NCBI GenBank assembly: GCA_026874595.1
Contig: CM049314.1
Location: 65,818,800 to 65,882,799, forward strand
From: Sipunculus nudus
Lineage: Eukaryota > Annelida > Sipuncula > Golfingiida > Sipunculidae
Direction of reading: 5' to 3'
DNA length: 64,000 nt
In this document: piece after piece, positions 43,878-56,604 of the stretch
Position numbering within the stretch: position 1 is the stretch's first letter
How the letters are laid out: every line of letters begins with the position of its first letter
Notes under the pieces: generated by a model
The model's input: only the letters and a program-made list of their open reading frames with translations
What the model was told of the DNA's origin: nothing
Database searches by the model: none
Translations under genes and position numbers: made by a program

Positions 43878-44669
43878 GTGCGTGTTTTTTTTTTTTTTTG
43901 GCTGTCACGTCTGCTATAACCAGCGGACCAACATGATAGTAAGCATAGCTTCGTCTGTACCTTAAATCCAATCTCTTGCGGGCTATTATGCAAACGGATT
44001 ATAATCTTTGTTGCCTCTCTTTTTTTTGAATGAGTAGTGAAATAATGCGAATAAGATGAAGTCACGGAAAACTGACTGGATTCACTTACAAACTTAAGTT
44101 TCTATTTTGTGGAAATTTACTAGATTAAACATTTCAAAATTGTGTGAGAATATTTATGTTCCTTTTTCTCAATTTTGAGTGATTGAAAGTACACGGGATT
44201 TTAGACAACATGTGTCTTCGTTTACGCGTATATATATCGCCTTTATACGTCGCACTAGAGGTATACCCTAAATTCCGGCATTTGACTTGCAACATCCGTG
44301 TTTAAGTCTGTGGGAAAGATGGTGGGGGGCTCATGAATGGATTGAATTGTTTGCGTAGAATATATCAGTCAGTACACTCCGCACGCAGCGTTTATACATT
44401 GCACTCGTTCTTAATCTCCTTCGTTTTAACCGCTGGTTTGTATTTAGAAAGATTTTCTTTCACCACCGGGGCTGGCACAGAGCAAAGAATAGTATTTAGA
44501 CCAATTAAGGAGAGCGTGGTATAGCATTGTGCATCCTGCTTCAAGTTTAAAATCAGCGACACCCCGCTACGATTGATTCTTAGTCGTGTATTAGAACATT
44601 GGTCATATGGCTTTTCTGTTTTTCAACAAGGGTATATCGGTAACCCTGTTACCTAACAACTTGTAGATC
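43878..44669. other. Gene-free interval
   Basis: A T run is present at 43888-43899. Nothing else was recognised. Confidence 0.35.
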
Positions 44670-44785
44670 AACAAGTTCAAGCATCCGTCACTTGAGCGTT
44701 ATATAAACATTAATAAGCAGTAATTAACTACAGTTCATTAATATATACACAGAGTAACCCAAAAATCACATCAATTTTATTAATA
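44670..44785 (-). repeat. Family G repeat, end fragment
   Basis: CATCCGTCACTTGAGCG and TTCATTAATATATACACAGA, followed by AACCCAAAAATCACATC, match the right part of the 17395-17835 copy in the same orientation. Confidence 0.45.
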
Positions 44786-47435
44786 AGACAGTTGAATAGC
44801 TGGCTTTAATTAACACTTATCAAACCCAGAAACAATCATCAAAACATAAAGTACGCATGAGTAATGGAAATAAATTGTTTACAAAAATTCATAATTATAC
44901 CTAGAAAAACATGTTTCATCAGTAAAAGCAACTTTTTATAACTCTCATTAGCTGCTTCTTTAATTCTTTTAATTATACATCATGTATTTACCTCACTTCA
45001 TAAGTAGTTTTCACACACCTTCCCTGAGTTTCATCCTTCCCCTCACTTTCACATTCTTTCATTCTCTAAATACTGTAATAAACTCATCTTCGTGGGGTTA
45101 GGTTTTTCTCGATTTTAGTTTTTTAAATTTTTTGCAAGAGTTCAGTTTTCACCATCTTATAGTATGCAGTGATAAACACGGAGTATATTCATTAGTTTGT
45201 ATGAAATATTCAATAATTATCCCAATTAACAATTTGACAATTTGGCGAGGACTAAAGAGAACATATAACGAGTGGACGTCCTTGTTACTTATTAGCGATA
45301 TATTATGAAAGATCAGATGTTATTTATAATATCAATAATTGATTTAAGATAGCATCCCTGGCAAAAACCCTTAAATTTAAAATAATTAAAAATAAAAATA
45401 AAAAAGCTGTTTCAAATACAAATTAGACCTAGTACCGTACATATAATTTAAAACCTGGTACCGAGCTATTTTTAGTTGTATATGAATTTACGAAATTAAC
45501 ATTTTTTTGCATGTGAGATTTTAAAAATATTGATTTTTTTTTTATTTTTAAATAGCACACAATAAGCAAACAGTAACAGAAAAAAAACTTTAAATGGGCT
45601 TATATCAAACTACATTACAATATCTCAAACCCGTCCTTTTTGTCCTGTACTATCAACCTATTAATACGATTTCAGAGTGAACATAGTTGGCGATTAGGCA
45701 AATTTTCAGATTTGTAAACCAGATTTGTAATCCCACCTAACGCGATCATTACGAGTAATATGCATGCTCGAGATGCCTTTTTCTTCCAAACATTTTCAAC
45801 GGGTTGCTGAAGAGCCCGTATAGGCATGTTATCAACACCGCTGAGGGTAGCGCCATTCACCCCTCTGACATTTGAGAACCTATGGCATGCATATTCGTGT
45901 CAGATGTCCTATACATCATGCAACGAGGACCGTACTTTCATTTTTGACTGCGCCTCATGTCCAATAGGTACGCTGTCACCTGACATAACATAGACCAATC
46001 GTTAGGTAATTTATTATACTTTACAAAATACATCTACCATGTGTGAGAAAAATAACGTTTATATCAGCATATTGCTAAATCCCTCTGCATGTATGTTGAA
46101 TGTCTGACCTCATGAATACAAGCATTGGGGGGGGGGGGGGGGAGGCATGGGTCGAACGGGTTACTCGACGAATGCCATAAGGACGGATTTTCAGATAAGT
46201 TTTTGAGTGCACATAATTATACTCTTTGGTTAATTCATCATTCGTAGCCTAATGTTAAGATTATCGGCCGGTTACACCAATATCAATGCAACAGGATAGA
46301 TGGCCATTGCAGTGCACTCCCCCACATGGCTTGTGTCACGACTCAAGTTAGTCTTACTAGCCCAATATAAATGTTTACTGTGTCAGGCAATCACTGCTAA
46401 GCTGTGGCTGGCTTTGACAGAACGTGAGTAATCAGACGACTATACTGATTCCATTTGACGTATCAAAATGGCTTGAAGAATTTTCTTTTATATGCAGAGG
46501 TTATTTCTATTGGTTCGAACAAAGTTGGTCATCTAATTAAATGTTATACATTTGGCTATATCTAGTCCTTGGATATATTCTAATTTTTATTTTTTGGAAT
46601 TTAATCAGCCAACTAATTTTATACAGGTCTATCCGTTGATATATTCTTTTGAAGAACCAAATTGAAGTCAGACTTAGCTGCACGGAGTAAGCTCACTTTT
46701 GCTAATAACTACTAAAAATGACTAACACTTCGGCAATGACTAACACGATGGCAATGACGAACACGGCGCCAAATACTACCAGATGGCGGAGGCACAGCGC
46801 TCTAAATTGTCATCCAAGGGATTTCTCAATTGTGAACCGAGGTAAATCTCTAAACACGGAGCTCTTAGGACAAAATACAAACATTCGTATATAAGGTAGA
46901 ATGAAACGTAATGAGGTTATGACAGAGAAAGCAAGCTGTGGACGAGCTGCCAACAGAAGGGGAAATTCTTTGTTTATTTATCTCTGTGTTTCCTTGAGAT
47001 TAATGGAATCTGACTAAACAACAGATCTGAGGTCCCGCAACACAGTGATGAAGTATCGTCTTCTTTCTGTGAGCTAAAAGGATTTTGAAGTTTAATAGCC
47101 CGCTCGTTGTTTCGGTAATAAACATTTTTTTCTACCAAGAAAATACGTGTGTAGATTTGGTCCAGGCCGACCGCCTCATTCGTGTGAGTAATTATTCTCG
47201 GTTATCCACGTTCTTTTGATTGTGAAATGATCGGATATCGTGAGTTACTTTAACTAATGTTTCTTTCTATCCTGCTTAACCTCTGCTTTTTTTCACAGCC
47301 GAAAAAGCCATTATGGATTTTATATCAACTTTACTTCTTGGCAATGAAACAGAAATCCTACTTTGGACTCTGTAAAGCATTGCTGGCTTCATGGTCACAT
47401 ATAATAGCAATGCTTACATTTTTCGAGGATAATTA
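44786..47435. other. Gene-free AT-rich interval
   Basis: It contains a 16-base G run at 46127-46142. A small triplication of GGCAATGACTAACAC-like phrases lies at about 46712-46762. No exon, SINE head or shared repeat was otherwise seen. Confidence 0.4.
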
Positions 47436-47439
47436 ATTG

Positions 47440-47722
47440 TTGACTACGTTCATCCCCGTTCGTGTGTGTGTTTGCAATCTTGAACAAAATCTCCTGACAT
47501 TTCAGGACATTTCGCAAAGAATCGATTTCAATTAGGTGTGGATCCGGAACATGATCCCGGTTTGGGAACGTCGTTAAGGATATTCATAATGTACAGTCAC
47601 ATATGGACGAATGAACCTGGGAATATGGACCATATAAGAGAAAGCAAACGGTTTTGGGCGGATCCCATAATATTGACCCCCAATATGGCGCAGGCTTGCA
47701 TTCCTTAGTATGCAGTTTTGTA
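47440..47722 (-). repeat. Family D-pal repeat
   Basis: The right end has TTGCATTCCTTAGTATGCA, the decayed palindrome. Inside are AGGACATTTCGCAAAGAATC, AGGTGTGGATCCGGAAC and GTCACATATGGACGAATGAA, all reverse complements of phrases in the 37168 copy. A GTGTGTGTG tract marks the other end. Confidence 0.6.
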
Positions 47723-48450
47723 GTTTAGGTATTGCCAGAAACTACATCAATTCTACATTCATTGTAGGTGTATAGCTGACGTTTAGGTGACTTTCTCTAT
47801 TTAAGATAGTTAACAACTTACCACATCGAATACTTTGTATATCCGTGATTGGGTGTAAGCCAGGGATTATGAAATTTACTGTTAAATGAATATTGGAATT
47901 AACTGATTATTTCATTTTCGCCTGAATTATCAATTTATGATTATTCGATTATCAATAACCCGATACATCAGCCTTAGCATACATACATCAAGAGCTATAA
48001 TGTCTTTGTCGGCGTTAGTTGGTTGGCTACCTGTTTGTTTTGTCTGTTAGCAAATGTAATAAGAAACAGTAAAAATCGGAATTTGCTGAAATTTTGCTTA
48101 ACGGACAGGAGAATTACATTTAATATTGGCGGTAACAGGAATCGCAATAATAAGTTTTTGTTCAAATTGCTATTAACCATCGTAAGGCAATGTGTGTTTA
48201 AAAAGTGTTTGGGGCTCAATATTTATATTTACTGTGGAGTACAAACTTGGGAATACTTTTCTACTTAGTAAAGGTAAACGAATTGATAAGTTATAGTCTG
48301 ATATCACTCAACATTGTCCCTTTTCTTTGGACTGTTAATGCTGTAAGCTTTCTCTCCATACAGTCAAAAACACGCTATTAAAGGCAATATGGGGTTATGC
48401 TTCCACTTTTTGCCACTTTTTTACATGTACCCGAAATGGTACACCCATAC
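47723..48450. other. Gene-free AT-rich interval
   Basis: No supported feature. Overlapping 70-80-codon frames on both strands at about 48000-48270 lack motifs. Confidence 0.4.
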
Positions 48451-48454
48451 ATGT

Positions 48455-48555
48455 GATAAAGACTTGGACAGGTAAACGATCGGAACGGGACTCGAACCTA
48501 CACCCTTGTCAAATCTAACGCCATGACCATCACGTGACCACGCTCCAAAATATCA
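48455..48555 (-). mobile_element. tRNA-like SINE head
   Basis: On the minus strand, GGAGCGTGGTCACGTGATGG, then GGCGTTAGATTTGACAAGGG and B box GGTTCGAGTCCCG (48486-48498) have tRNA spacing. The head resembles that of the family C SINE at 59280 (GAGCGTGGTGGTGTAATAG, GGCGTTGGACTTGTGACC). No clear body was identified, so this may be a truncated copy. The acceptor stem is not formed. Confidence 0.55.
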
Positions 48556-49750
48556 ACACAAGTATATGCGATCGCCAAGCGACCGTTCGCATTGCCATGA
48601 CAACATGACATCCAGGCCTTTCCAAAATAAACTGATAGAGGCCTGCGAGTCATGATACAAGGTAAAATAGAACACCAATTCCAAAGGCCAAATCAAAACA
48701 TTAGCTGTGTGGTAGTATTTTACACTACAGGCTTATATGTTCTATGTTTTATTTAATAATTAATAAATAAATAAAATTTGTTATACAAAATTCGGTGGGG
48801 ATTTCCCTGGTGGCTAGAATTGAAGTTTGAAGTAATGTCGGCTTCCCCAGTTTCCGGTCTTAAGCCGTCAAGACGCACGGAGAGGCAATCATTTTGAGTC
48901 AAACCACACTAGATATTTAAACTTGTCGATGAATAAACGTAAGTCCACCATGAATGTAATATGTGTAATTTTCCCAACAAAATAAAGTCAGTTTTCTTCA
49001 AATTGCCTCAGGGAATTGACAGTTAGACAAGCAGATTAAAATAAGAAACTAATGTTAGAAATGGCGTGCACATCTACTTATACTGGAAATGATAAGAACC
49101 CTATAGCTTGTACTGCCACCTCAACGTGTTCAGTTAATTAAAAATCGACGTTTGGGTGGAGGCTGTCGCTATGACTGGCAGCCATTACAAATAAATTAAC
49201 CAACGCCTTTAAACCTCACCATCTATAAATTTGAGGGTTTTTCCTCTCTTTTATTTGGTACACCGGGTTTCAATAGTCTGTCTCTTGTGATTACTTAATC
49301 GAGGGTACTTTCTATATTGGTTTCTTGCAAGGGGATCATGAATATTTAAACGTGGTGACGGCATATGTAGCATTTCTGCTTCATGAAAATTAATCTGTAT
49401 AAACTGACATGCATGTGTTAATTTCCTAGGCTTTGATAAATAAAATGATCACGCGTATGGAAGTCGGCTGATTAATGTTAGTCAGTAAAAAAGTAAAACG
49501 TTACATAATCACATTTGCATATTCATGAACTGAATTGAAAATATAAAGTAATAACTACTGAAAATGAGTATTTAGTATTTTTTTGTTTAATTTAATATAA
49601 ATATCATTGTCCGACAAAAATGTCTAAAACTAACTCTTAAGTAGGAGAGTTGGTATTAAATGTTGAAGAATGAAATTCCTCAAGTAAATACCTGTACCGG
49701 CATAAGTTTTGCAAAAGGAAACCTTAAATACGAGTTCATCATAAAAAAGT
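48556..49750. other. Gene-free interval
   Basis: No repeat copy, exon or promoter was recognised. Confidence 0.4.
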
Positions 49751-49753
49751 TTA

Positions 49754-50031
49754 CGTTCGGTCGTTTTTCCCTTTTCCCCTGACTCACTCCGGTAACTCGG
49801 CGAGGCCGCACTTATCTTGGCTCATTGCCAACTCTTTAGGATAAAGACTTGATAGGTATTGAGTAATACCATGTTTTTGATAGGTCCGAAGAAGTACTTC
49901 CTTACGATTTATCTTCAAGGGTAGGTTTACTCGCAGACACGCACATACACACCCTCGCGCACACACATATAAATATAATTATATATATATATGTAAATAT
50001 ATGTATATATATATATATATATATGAATATA

Positions 50032-50076
<45 letters not shown>

Positions 50077-50165
50077 TTATACCTTTTTTGTCTGTGTGAT
50101 AAATTTTAAATATTTTACAATCAGGTGTGCGATTTTAGGAAATAAGGTATTATGTATATAAATTG
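49754..50165 (+). repeat. Family E interspersed repeat
   Basis: Nearly colinear with 11465-11830: TTCGGTCGTTTTTCCC, GGTAACTCGGCGAGGCCGCA, ACTTGATAGGTATTGAGTAA, GAAGAAGTACTTCCTTACGA and TTGTCTGTGTGATAAATTTT occur in order. The internal TA tract has expanded to about 115 bp (49966-50082). The close similarity of these two copies compared with 41345 suggests a more recent common source. Confidence 0.75.
49966..50082. repeat. (TA)n microsatellite inside family E
   Basis: Long TA run with a few ATG/AAA interruptions; about twice the length of the homologous tract at 11678-11720. Confidence 0.9.
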
Positions 50166-51280
50166 TATTATGTATTTTATATTTCATTATATATTTAATA
50201 TATCAAAACGATATGATATAGTTATGTCTTTTGTTTGGTTGTATTGATTAGGTTTTCCACTGAAATACTTTACTACAACGACAGCTAATATAAATGATAA
50301 TCACGAATAAAAGACCACTCGTAAGTGCCCATAGTATTCTTATACAAGAACACTCTGACATGCGACGCATAGTAATGCTTATCTGTCAACTCACAGAGAC
50401 CAGGTGCAGCTACCATTAAACCTCATGTAACACGCAAGGGGGAAAGGCAGAAGTTTATATTTCCGGCACAGCCAGCTAAAAGCAGAGCAAACACAAATGA
50501 AAAGCTACAGTTTGAACTAGGTCAGGGGACATTAGAATGTTGCGTCTCTGAGTAGACGATGTCATGCATCAGTCTACGGCGCACTTCCCCAAATGGTTCC
50601 ACTGACAACCCTGCTTGAGTAAGATGGATCGCCTCATGGCCCACAGGGGTCGCTGGATGTATCAGTTGACGCAAAACGAGGCTGGGCCCTGACACTTTGG
50701 GAGATTTGACCGCTCTGGCGCAAAATGACAGCACTTTTTAACGACAACCCGGTATTGATCCGGTGACGATGCTGCATTTTGTGACAGAGATAAGGAGCTT
50801 AACGTCCTGTCTGTCAATATACTCCAAAAAATCATAATCTATGATATAATACCTGATTAACTATAATGGATAGGAATATCTTTTATTGGCGTTTAACAGT
50901 TGTTCACTGCCTCCACCGTCCTAGGTAACACGAAAATAAAGTACGGTTTAAGGATTGCCGTATATTAACATAACTATGTATGCATACACACAAGTTAAAT
51001 GCATGATATTAGTATAATAGTCTTTTCTATATGTGTATTGATAGACCGAGAAAACTGACTCCCTTTGTGTGGTTCAACTATATACTAATAGAGTATGTTT
51101 GTATTTAATATTTTCTGAAAGGTCTGTGTCTGTCAATACTGAATGAAGTAATGTCTATTTGTATATGATTTACCCACATGTGTTGCAAATTACTGTCTAT
51201 GATCAACTTCATTGAATACGGACATTCATAAAAAATATCATATTACTAAACCATTCACATGACAATAGCCCCTGGCATCA
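50166..51280. other. Gene-free interval, somewhat GC-richer at 50380-50770
   Basis: A 70-codon minus-strand frame (50522-50734) has ordinary composition but no recognised family and no splice context. Nothing else was seen. Confidence 0.35.
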
Positions 51281-51289
51281 TCCATGGTG

Positions 51290-52715
51290 CTACTACCCAT
51301 GACTACAACCGATAACCACAATCCATGACCAAAACCGATGACCAAAACCCCTGACCCCTAATCGTGACCACAACCTATGACTACAACACATGGCCACAAC
51401 GCATGACAGCCACCCATTAACACAACACAATACCAAAAGCCATGACTGTTATCCATGACCACAATCCAAACCACAATTATGACCACAATCGAAGACCTCA
51501 ATCCAGAACCGTAAAACGTGCCGACAACAATTATCCGACATCAATGACCACAACTCTTGCCCACAATCCATGACCATAACTCTTGTCCACAATCCATGTC
51601 CGTAACCCTTGCCCACAATCCATGGCCATAACTCTTGACCACAATCCATAACCATAACTCTTGTTCACACAATCCATGACCACAACTCTTGTCCACAATC
51701 CATGACCGTAACTTTTGTCCTTAAATCATGACCATAACTCTTGTCCATAATCCATGACCGTAACTGTTGTCCACAAATCATGACCACAACTCTTGCTCAC
51801 AATCCATGACCATAACTCTTGACCACAATCCATGACCATAACTCTCGACCAAAATTCATGACCATAACTCTTGACCACAATCCATGACCATAACTCTTGA
51901 CCACAATCCATGATCGTAACTCCTGCCCAAAATTCAAGACCATAACTCTTGACCACAATCCATGACCATAACTCTTGCCCACAATCCATGACTATAACTC
52001 TTGACCACAATCCATGATCGTAACTCTTGACCACAATCCATGATCGTAACTCTTTACCACAATCCATGACCATAACTCTCGACCACAATCCATGACCGTA
52101 ACTCTTGTCCACAATCCATGATCACAACTCTTGCCCACAATCCATGACCATAACTCTTGACCACAATCGATGACCATAACTCTCGACCACAATCCATGCC
52201 CGTAACTCTTGTCCACAATCCATGACCACAACTCTTGTCCACAATCCATGACCGTAACCCTTGCCCACAATCCATGACCGTAACTCTTGTCCTTAAATCA
52301 TGACCATAACTCTTGTCCACAATCCATGACCGTAACTGTTGTCCACAAATCATGACCACAACTCTTGCCTACAATCCATGACCATAATTCTTGTCCACAA
52401 TCCATGTCCGTAACACTTGTCCACAAATCATGACCATAACTCTTGTCCACAATCCATGTCCGTAACCCTTGCCCACAATCCATGGCCATAACTCTTGACC
52501 ACAATCCATGACCATAACTCTTGTTCACAATCCATGACCACAACTCTTGTCCACAATCCATGACCGTAACTTTTGTCCTTAAATCATGACCATAACTCTT
52601 GACCACAATCCATGATCGTAACTCTTTACCACAATCCATGACCATAACTCTCGACCACAATCCATGACCGTAACTCTTGTCCACAATCCATGACAAAAAC
52701 TCTTGACCAAGGACT
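51290..52715. repeat. 26-bp minisatellite (about 45 main units)
   Basis: The main array (51548-52715) has a 26-bp unit made of two related halves, CATGACCATAA and CTCTTGTCCACAATC. The left fringe (51290-51547) is built from shorter, irregular CCATGACCACAA-type units of about 13-15 bp. Variants are shared at a distance. The block at 51571-51741 is almost identical to 52431-52599, and a phrase with CTTTACCACAATCC then CTCTCGACC at about 52028 recurs at about 52600. Because 26 is not a multiple of three, all minus-strand frames give the same 26-residue repeat (VMDCGQELWSWIV-type). The long minus-strand open frames are by-products of a unit lacking stops, not genes. Confidence 0.95.
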
Positions 52716-52724
52716 ACTGGTTAT

Positions 52725-53060
52725 CTCATCATAACAGACTCCTGTTATCTCTCGTCATAACAGACTCTGGTTATCTCTCGTCATAACAGACTCTGGTTAT
52801 CTCTCGTCATAAGTGACTCTGGTTATCTCATCAGAACAGACTCTGGTTATCTCTCGTGATAACAGACTCTGGTTATCTCATCAGAATAAACTCTGGTTAT
52901 CTCATCAGAACAGACTCTGGTTATCTTATCTTATTAGACTCCGGTTATCTCATCATAACTGAGTCTGGTTATACTATCATAACAGACTCCGGTTATCTCA
53001 TCATAACAGACCGTAGTTATCTCATAATGAAAAAAAACCCCTTTAAATACTATTTATAAC
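52725..53060. repeat. 24-26-bp minisatellite, unrelated unit, abutting the first
   Basis: About 13 units of ATAACAGACTCTGGTTATCT with a spacer CTCGTC (26-bp form) or CATC (24-bp form). The first six units are mainly the 26-bp form and the later ones mainly the 24-bp form, decaying at the right edge. It begins within about 20 bp of the end of the first array. Confidence 0.9.
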
Positions 53061-54035
53061 AGACTTGAGTTATCTTATCCGAAAAATCTCCGGTATCATC
53101 ATCATAAAAGATGGCAATTTTATTTCACATATGTAAAAATTATAACTGCAGCATTAAACGGAGGAAAAGAAAAATATTTGTGGCTATTCACTCACTTATC
53201 TTTCAACGATGACATATAAAGATTTGCCCCCTGTAGCAGTCACTTTGGGGCTTGTTTTGAATTAGCGTCGCCGTATAACGTTTCTGGACATAATACCGAC
53301 TGTCAGCTCTCAATTTATCCTTCCGTGGCCAATCTCCATCATCCCTCGTGGCTTCTCAGATTCCATTCAAGTTCACATACATCACAGGATGAAAGATTGA
53401 TCACTCCCAAGTTTAAATATTCTAGACCTCTCGCATTATCAATAAATCGTGGATTACTTTAGACACAAGCTGAAATAGCTTTACAATCACTTCTCGCACA
53501 AATAATCTCTGTATATTATTTGTTTCTATCAGGCTTTTGCTAAAGATTGATTTATCGCGTTTAACGGGTGAACGATACCCGATTTGGTTGTGAAAATATG
53601 TTATCTAAGATTTGTGGCATGAAGTGACATCTTTTGTTTCATCCCGGAAACAAGATATATTGCAATATGGGCAGTTGACCCCTATTTGTGTAATTGTGAA
53701 TGAAAAATGTGCACTTATCGGCTTTCAATTGTTGTATGGCTGTGTCGTATCATTGTGTGCAGTTTTATTTGAAATACATCCTGCTGATTAATACATTAAA
53801 ACTTAAGATTATGGGTAAACCTACGCGTCAGGATTTCATTATATATGTAAAATTATATCAAGAATGTATATGTAAACTTCATTATCCAACTGATTATTGG
53901 CATGTCAAACGCTTGGAATACTATATATATATGGTAGTATGACTTTTTAATTAATAGATCAAAAGATAAGATTTTGTTCAATAGTTTATATCATTCTAGT
54001 TGAAGTTTGACCAACAACTCTAGATAACTATATGA
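53061..54035. other. Gene-free interval
   Basis: An 80-codon frame at 53700-53942 has no motif. No repeat was recognised. Confidence 0.4.
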
Positions 54036-54039
54036 TAAT

Positions 54040-54178
54040 CATTTGTTTCTTCCCCGGACAATTAAATCTTCGGATAATTGCCCACAGACAAGTGTTCCCA
54101 GGACAATATCGTCCAGACAATGACCCCCAGGACAAATAGCCAGGACAATTATCTCTCGGCCAATTACCCTTGAAACAA
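54040..54178. repeat. CAGGACAATT short-repeat cluster
   Basis: CCCGGACAATTAAATC, CGGATAATTGCC, CAGACAAGTGTTCCCAGG, ACAATATCGTCCAGACAATG, CAGGACAAATAGCC and CCAGGACAATTATC follow at about 15-20-bp spacing. It is a strongly degenerate array. Confidence 0.6.
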
Positions 54179-56590
54179 TATATAGGAGAAAAATATATTA
54201 CGGTCACGGAATCAGCATTGTTGATTAAATCATGTACTTGGCTCTGGGAACAAGAAGACAGAGTTATAACTGTAACTGTGAAAATATACCGCCAAGACGA
54301 GACAAATTTAACGATTAAATGTTTAACTTATTCATGTTAATAAAAACACCTTAATGCAGTTGCAATACGCTAGAATACAAATGTCTAATGTGACAAAATT
54401 TAAATAAATGAAAAAAATGTAATGAAGCAACATGTAAATTCGGAATTCATTTATTAGATGAACTAAAGCTAAAAAGACTATAAGCATTTAAAAAGGGCAG
54501 TGTTTTAACGGGGCCTATTCCAAAATCTGACGTCTGTATACTAACATAGTTCCTTGAACCTTTTATAAAACAAATATGCCAGAAAAACGCCGATCCCATC
54601 GCATACAGACTGCTCGCTATGTTTATGTCCTCATTTGTATAACAAGTGAGAGTCCCCCAAAATAACCCAAACACAATCAACATGGAAATCTGGCGGTAAA
54701 TTAAACGGACCAAAATTTCGCAAAGGGTGTTTTGAACTAGTAACATTAGGTTATATATTTCTTCTGTTTGTCAACATTGGCGCATGTACCGAGTTAACTA
54801 ACATCTTGTAGATAATCAAGCCCATACGCCCGTCACAGAGGTGTTTGGGGAAACTTTCCTGAACAGGAATTACCTATTGTTCTTCAATATGTACGCAGGG
54901 TACGCAAGAAAACACATAAACTTTACAGAAAAGATGGGTATAGCTAGCTTTAATTATTGATCAGTTAAATTAAGTTGGCGACCCATAAGCTGTTTCTTCT
55001 CTGTATTCTTCTTTCTCGCCACCTTTACTCACTATCTACACTTTTTATGCTGTTTCTACTTTTCAGTGTTCAATTTACATCCTATGGTAGCGCTCCTAAC
55101 ACACTTGCTTACAATTAAATATCTTCAAAATCTTCATTATTTAGACACCTGTAAAAGCAAGCTCCTTTTATTAAATGGGCTAAAAGTACCTTACTTGACA
55201 CTTTTCTTACAGTGTTTTATCTTTTCTGACAGTTTCATCTTGTTAACGATTGAAATCTATCTATTGTTTAAATGTATAATTAAAATTAATTTGTAAGCGA
55301 GAAAGAGGCATGGTATAGTAAAACATCGGCGTACTGTATTTATTCAAACATTAGCCGATTAAAACGTTTTGTTTTCCACAAGGAGCTTAAAATGATCAAA
55401 TTAGTTAAAATTTCAATTTCATTTGAAAATTTATTTATTGACTGAATGAACATTTTATACGCACACTTTAAGAACGATACAATCAAAATTCTGTATATCA
55501 TTTTAGGTCTAATGTGAATTAAAAATTAACTTTGGTAGTATTTGTAAATACACACGATTGGTGACGTGATCACCTTGATGTCATATTGATAGAACACAAA
55601 ATTCCGTTTGAATTTCAGTATTCGGGATATTTAAGATATTTTTGTTAAAAACAGCCACGTTGAAAAATTGAGTTTCTTTCAATTTTATATTCAACTAATT
55701 GAATTGATCATTATATTTTTATTTATATATCATTAACAATTAACTTTTCTTTATTTCATTAAATTTTAATATAATAGACATTTATTTTTATATTTATTAT
55801 AATACAATTAACTTTATTTTCATTTCAAGTTTTGATATTATTGATTTCTTTTTGTGGTGAATCTCTTAATATACACATTTTTTTATTCTTTTGATATTTT
55901 TATTTTTAAGAAATCCCTCAAATAAGAAGACTACACTTGAGCAGGCGAACCTTAAACGAAATTACCGCAAGAGTAAATGTTAAGAGCAATTGACGGGAAC
56001 AGGTTTTGTCTTCCGAAGTAACGATTTCTAAACATAATGTTCTCAAGGAAGAAAGCAGGTCTTACAGGGTGCGGCACTAAAGTACAGAAATACCTTGCGT
56101 GAAAAGCCACTGTGGATGAAGGCATTTTATTATTAGGACAACGGCAAACATACAATGCATGGTCTACTTAGCTTAATTTAAGTTGGGCCACTGACTACCA
56201 TTCGTGAAGTACTGTCACAAGTGTTTCAGGCGTAGAGGAAGTCGTAAATTTGAAATATGCTTCCCGATTTCGTATGAGCTCGCCGACCATGTTTGCATCT
56301 GGCTTGCTAAATGTCCACCGAGAAGACCACTACCTAAAAATAAATCATTGATAAAGAGGGCATGGCGTCATATCTTTGAGGTATCGATGAATTTTCCGTC
56401 TACAAGAGTATACTTTATAACCACACCCCAAATCCTACCCCCTCTCTGTTGCTTACTCGTGCTGTTGACAAGCTAATTATCAAGTTCTGATCACTAGAAC
56501 TAGTGCAAATACGCTAAACATCCGCCACTGCTATTTATTTTATTCCGGTTTTGCATACACACGCCTGCTTAGAGGGTTTTATGGATTTTA
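54179..56590. other. Gene-free AT-rich interval
   Basis: The longest frame (54447-54746, minus, 99 codons) is hydrophobic, as chance frames in AT-rich DNA tend to be, and has no recognised motif. No repeat copy was found. The right end leads into a promoter-like region. Confidence 0.4.
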
Positions 56591-56604
56591 TATCTCGAGC
56601 AGCC

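Noticed and set aside
45672-45860. 62-codon minus-strand frame with a possible membrane segment
   Set aside because: The only upstream start is non-ATG, another frame over the same bases is also open, and no family was recognised.
51449-52696. Long minus-strand open frames (up to 132 codons) with GHGLWSRVMVMDCGQELWS-type repeats
   Set aside because: They are translations of the 26-bp minisatellite, whose unit has no stop on that strand. Every frame gives the same 26-residue repeat. No start context or flanking gene structure exists.
54447-54746. 99-codon hydrophobic minus-strand frame
   Set aside because: Hydrophobic composition is expected from AT-rich DNA. No motif, signal or splice support.
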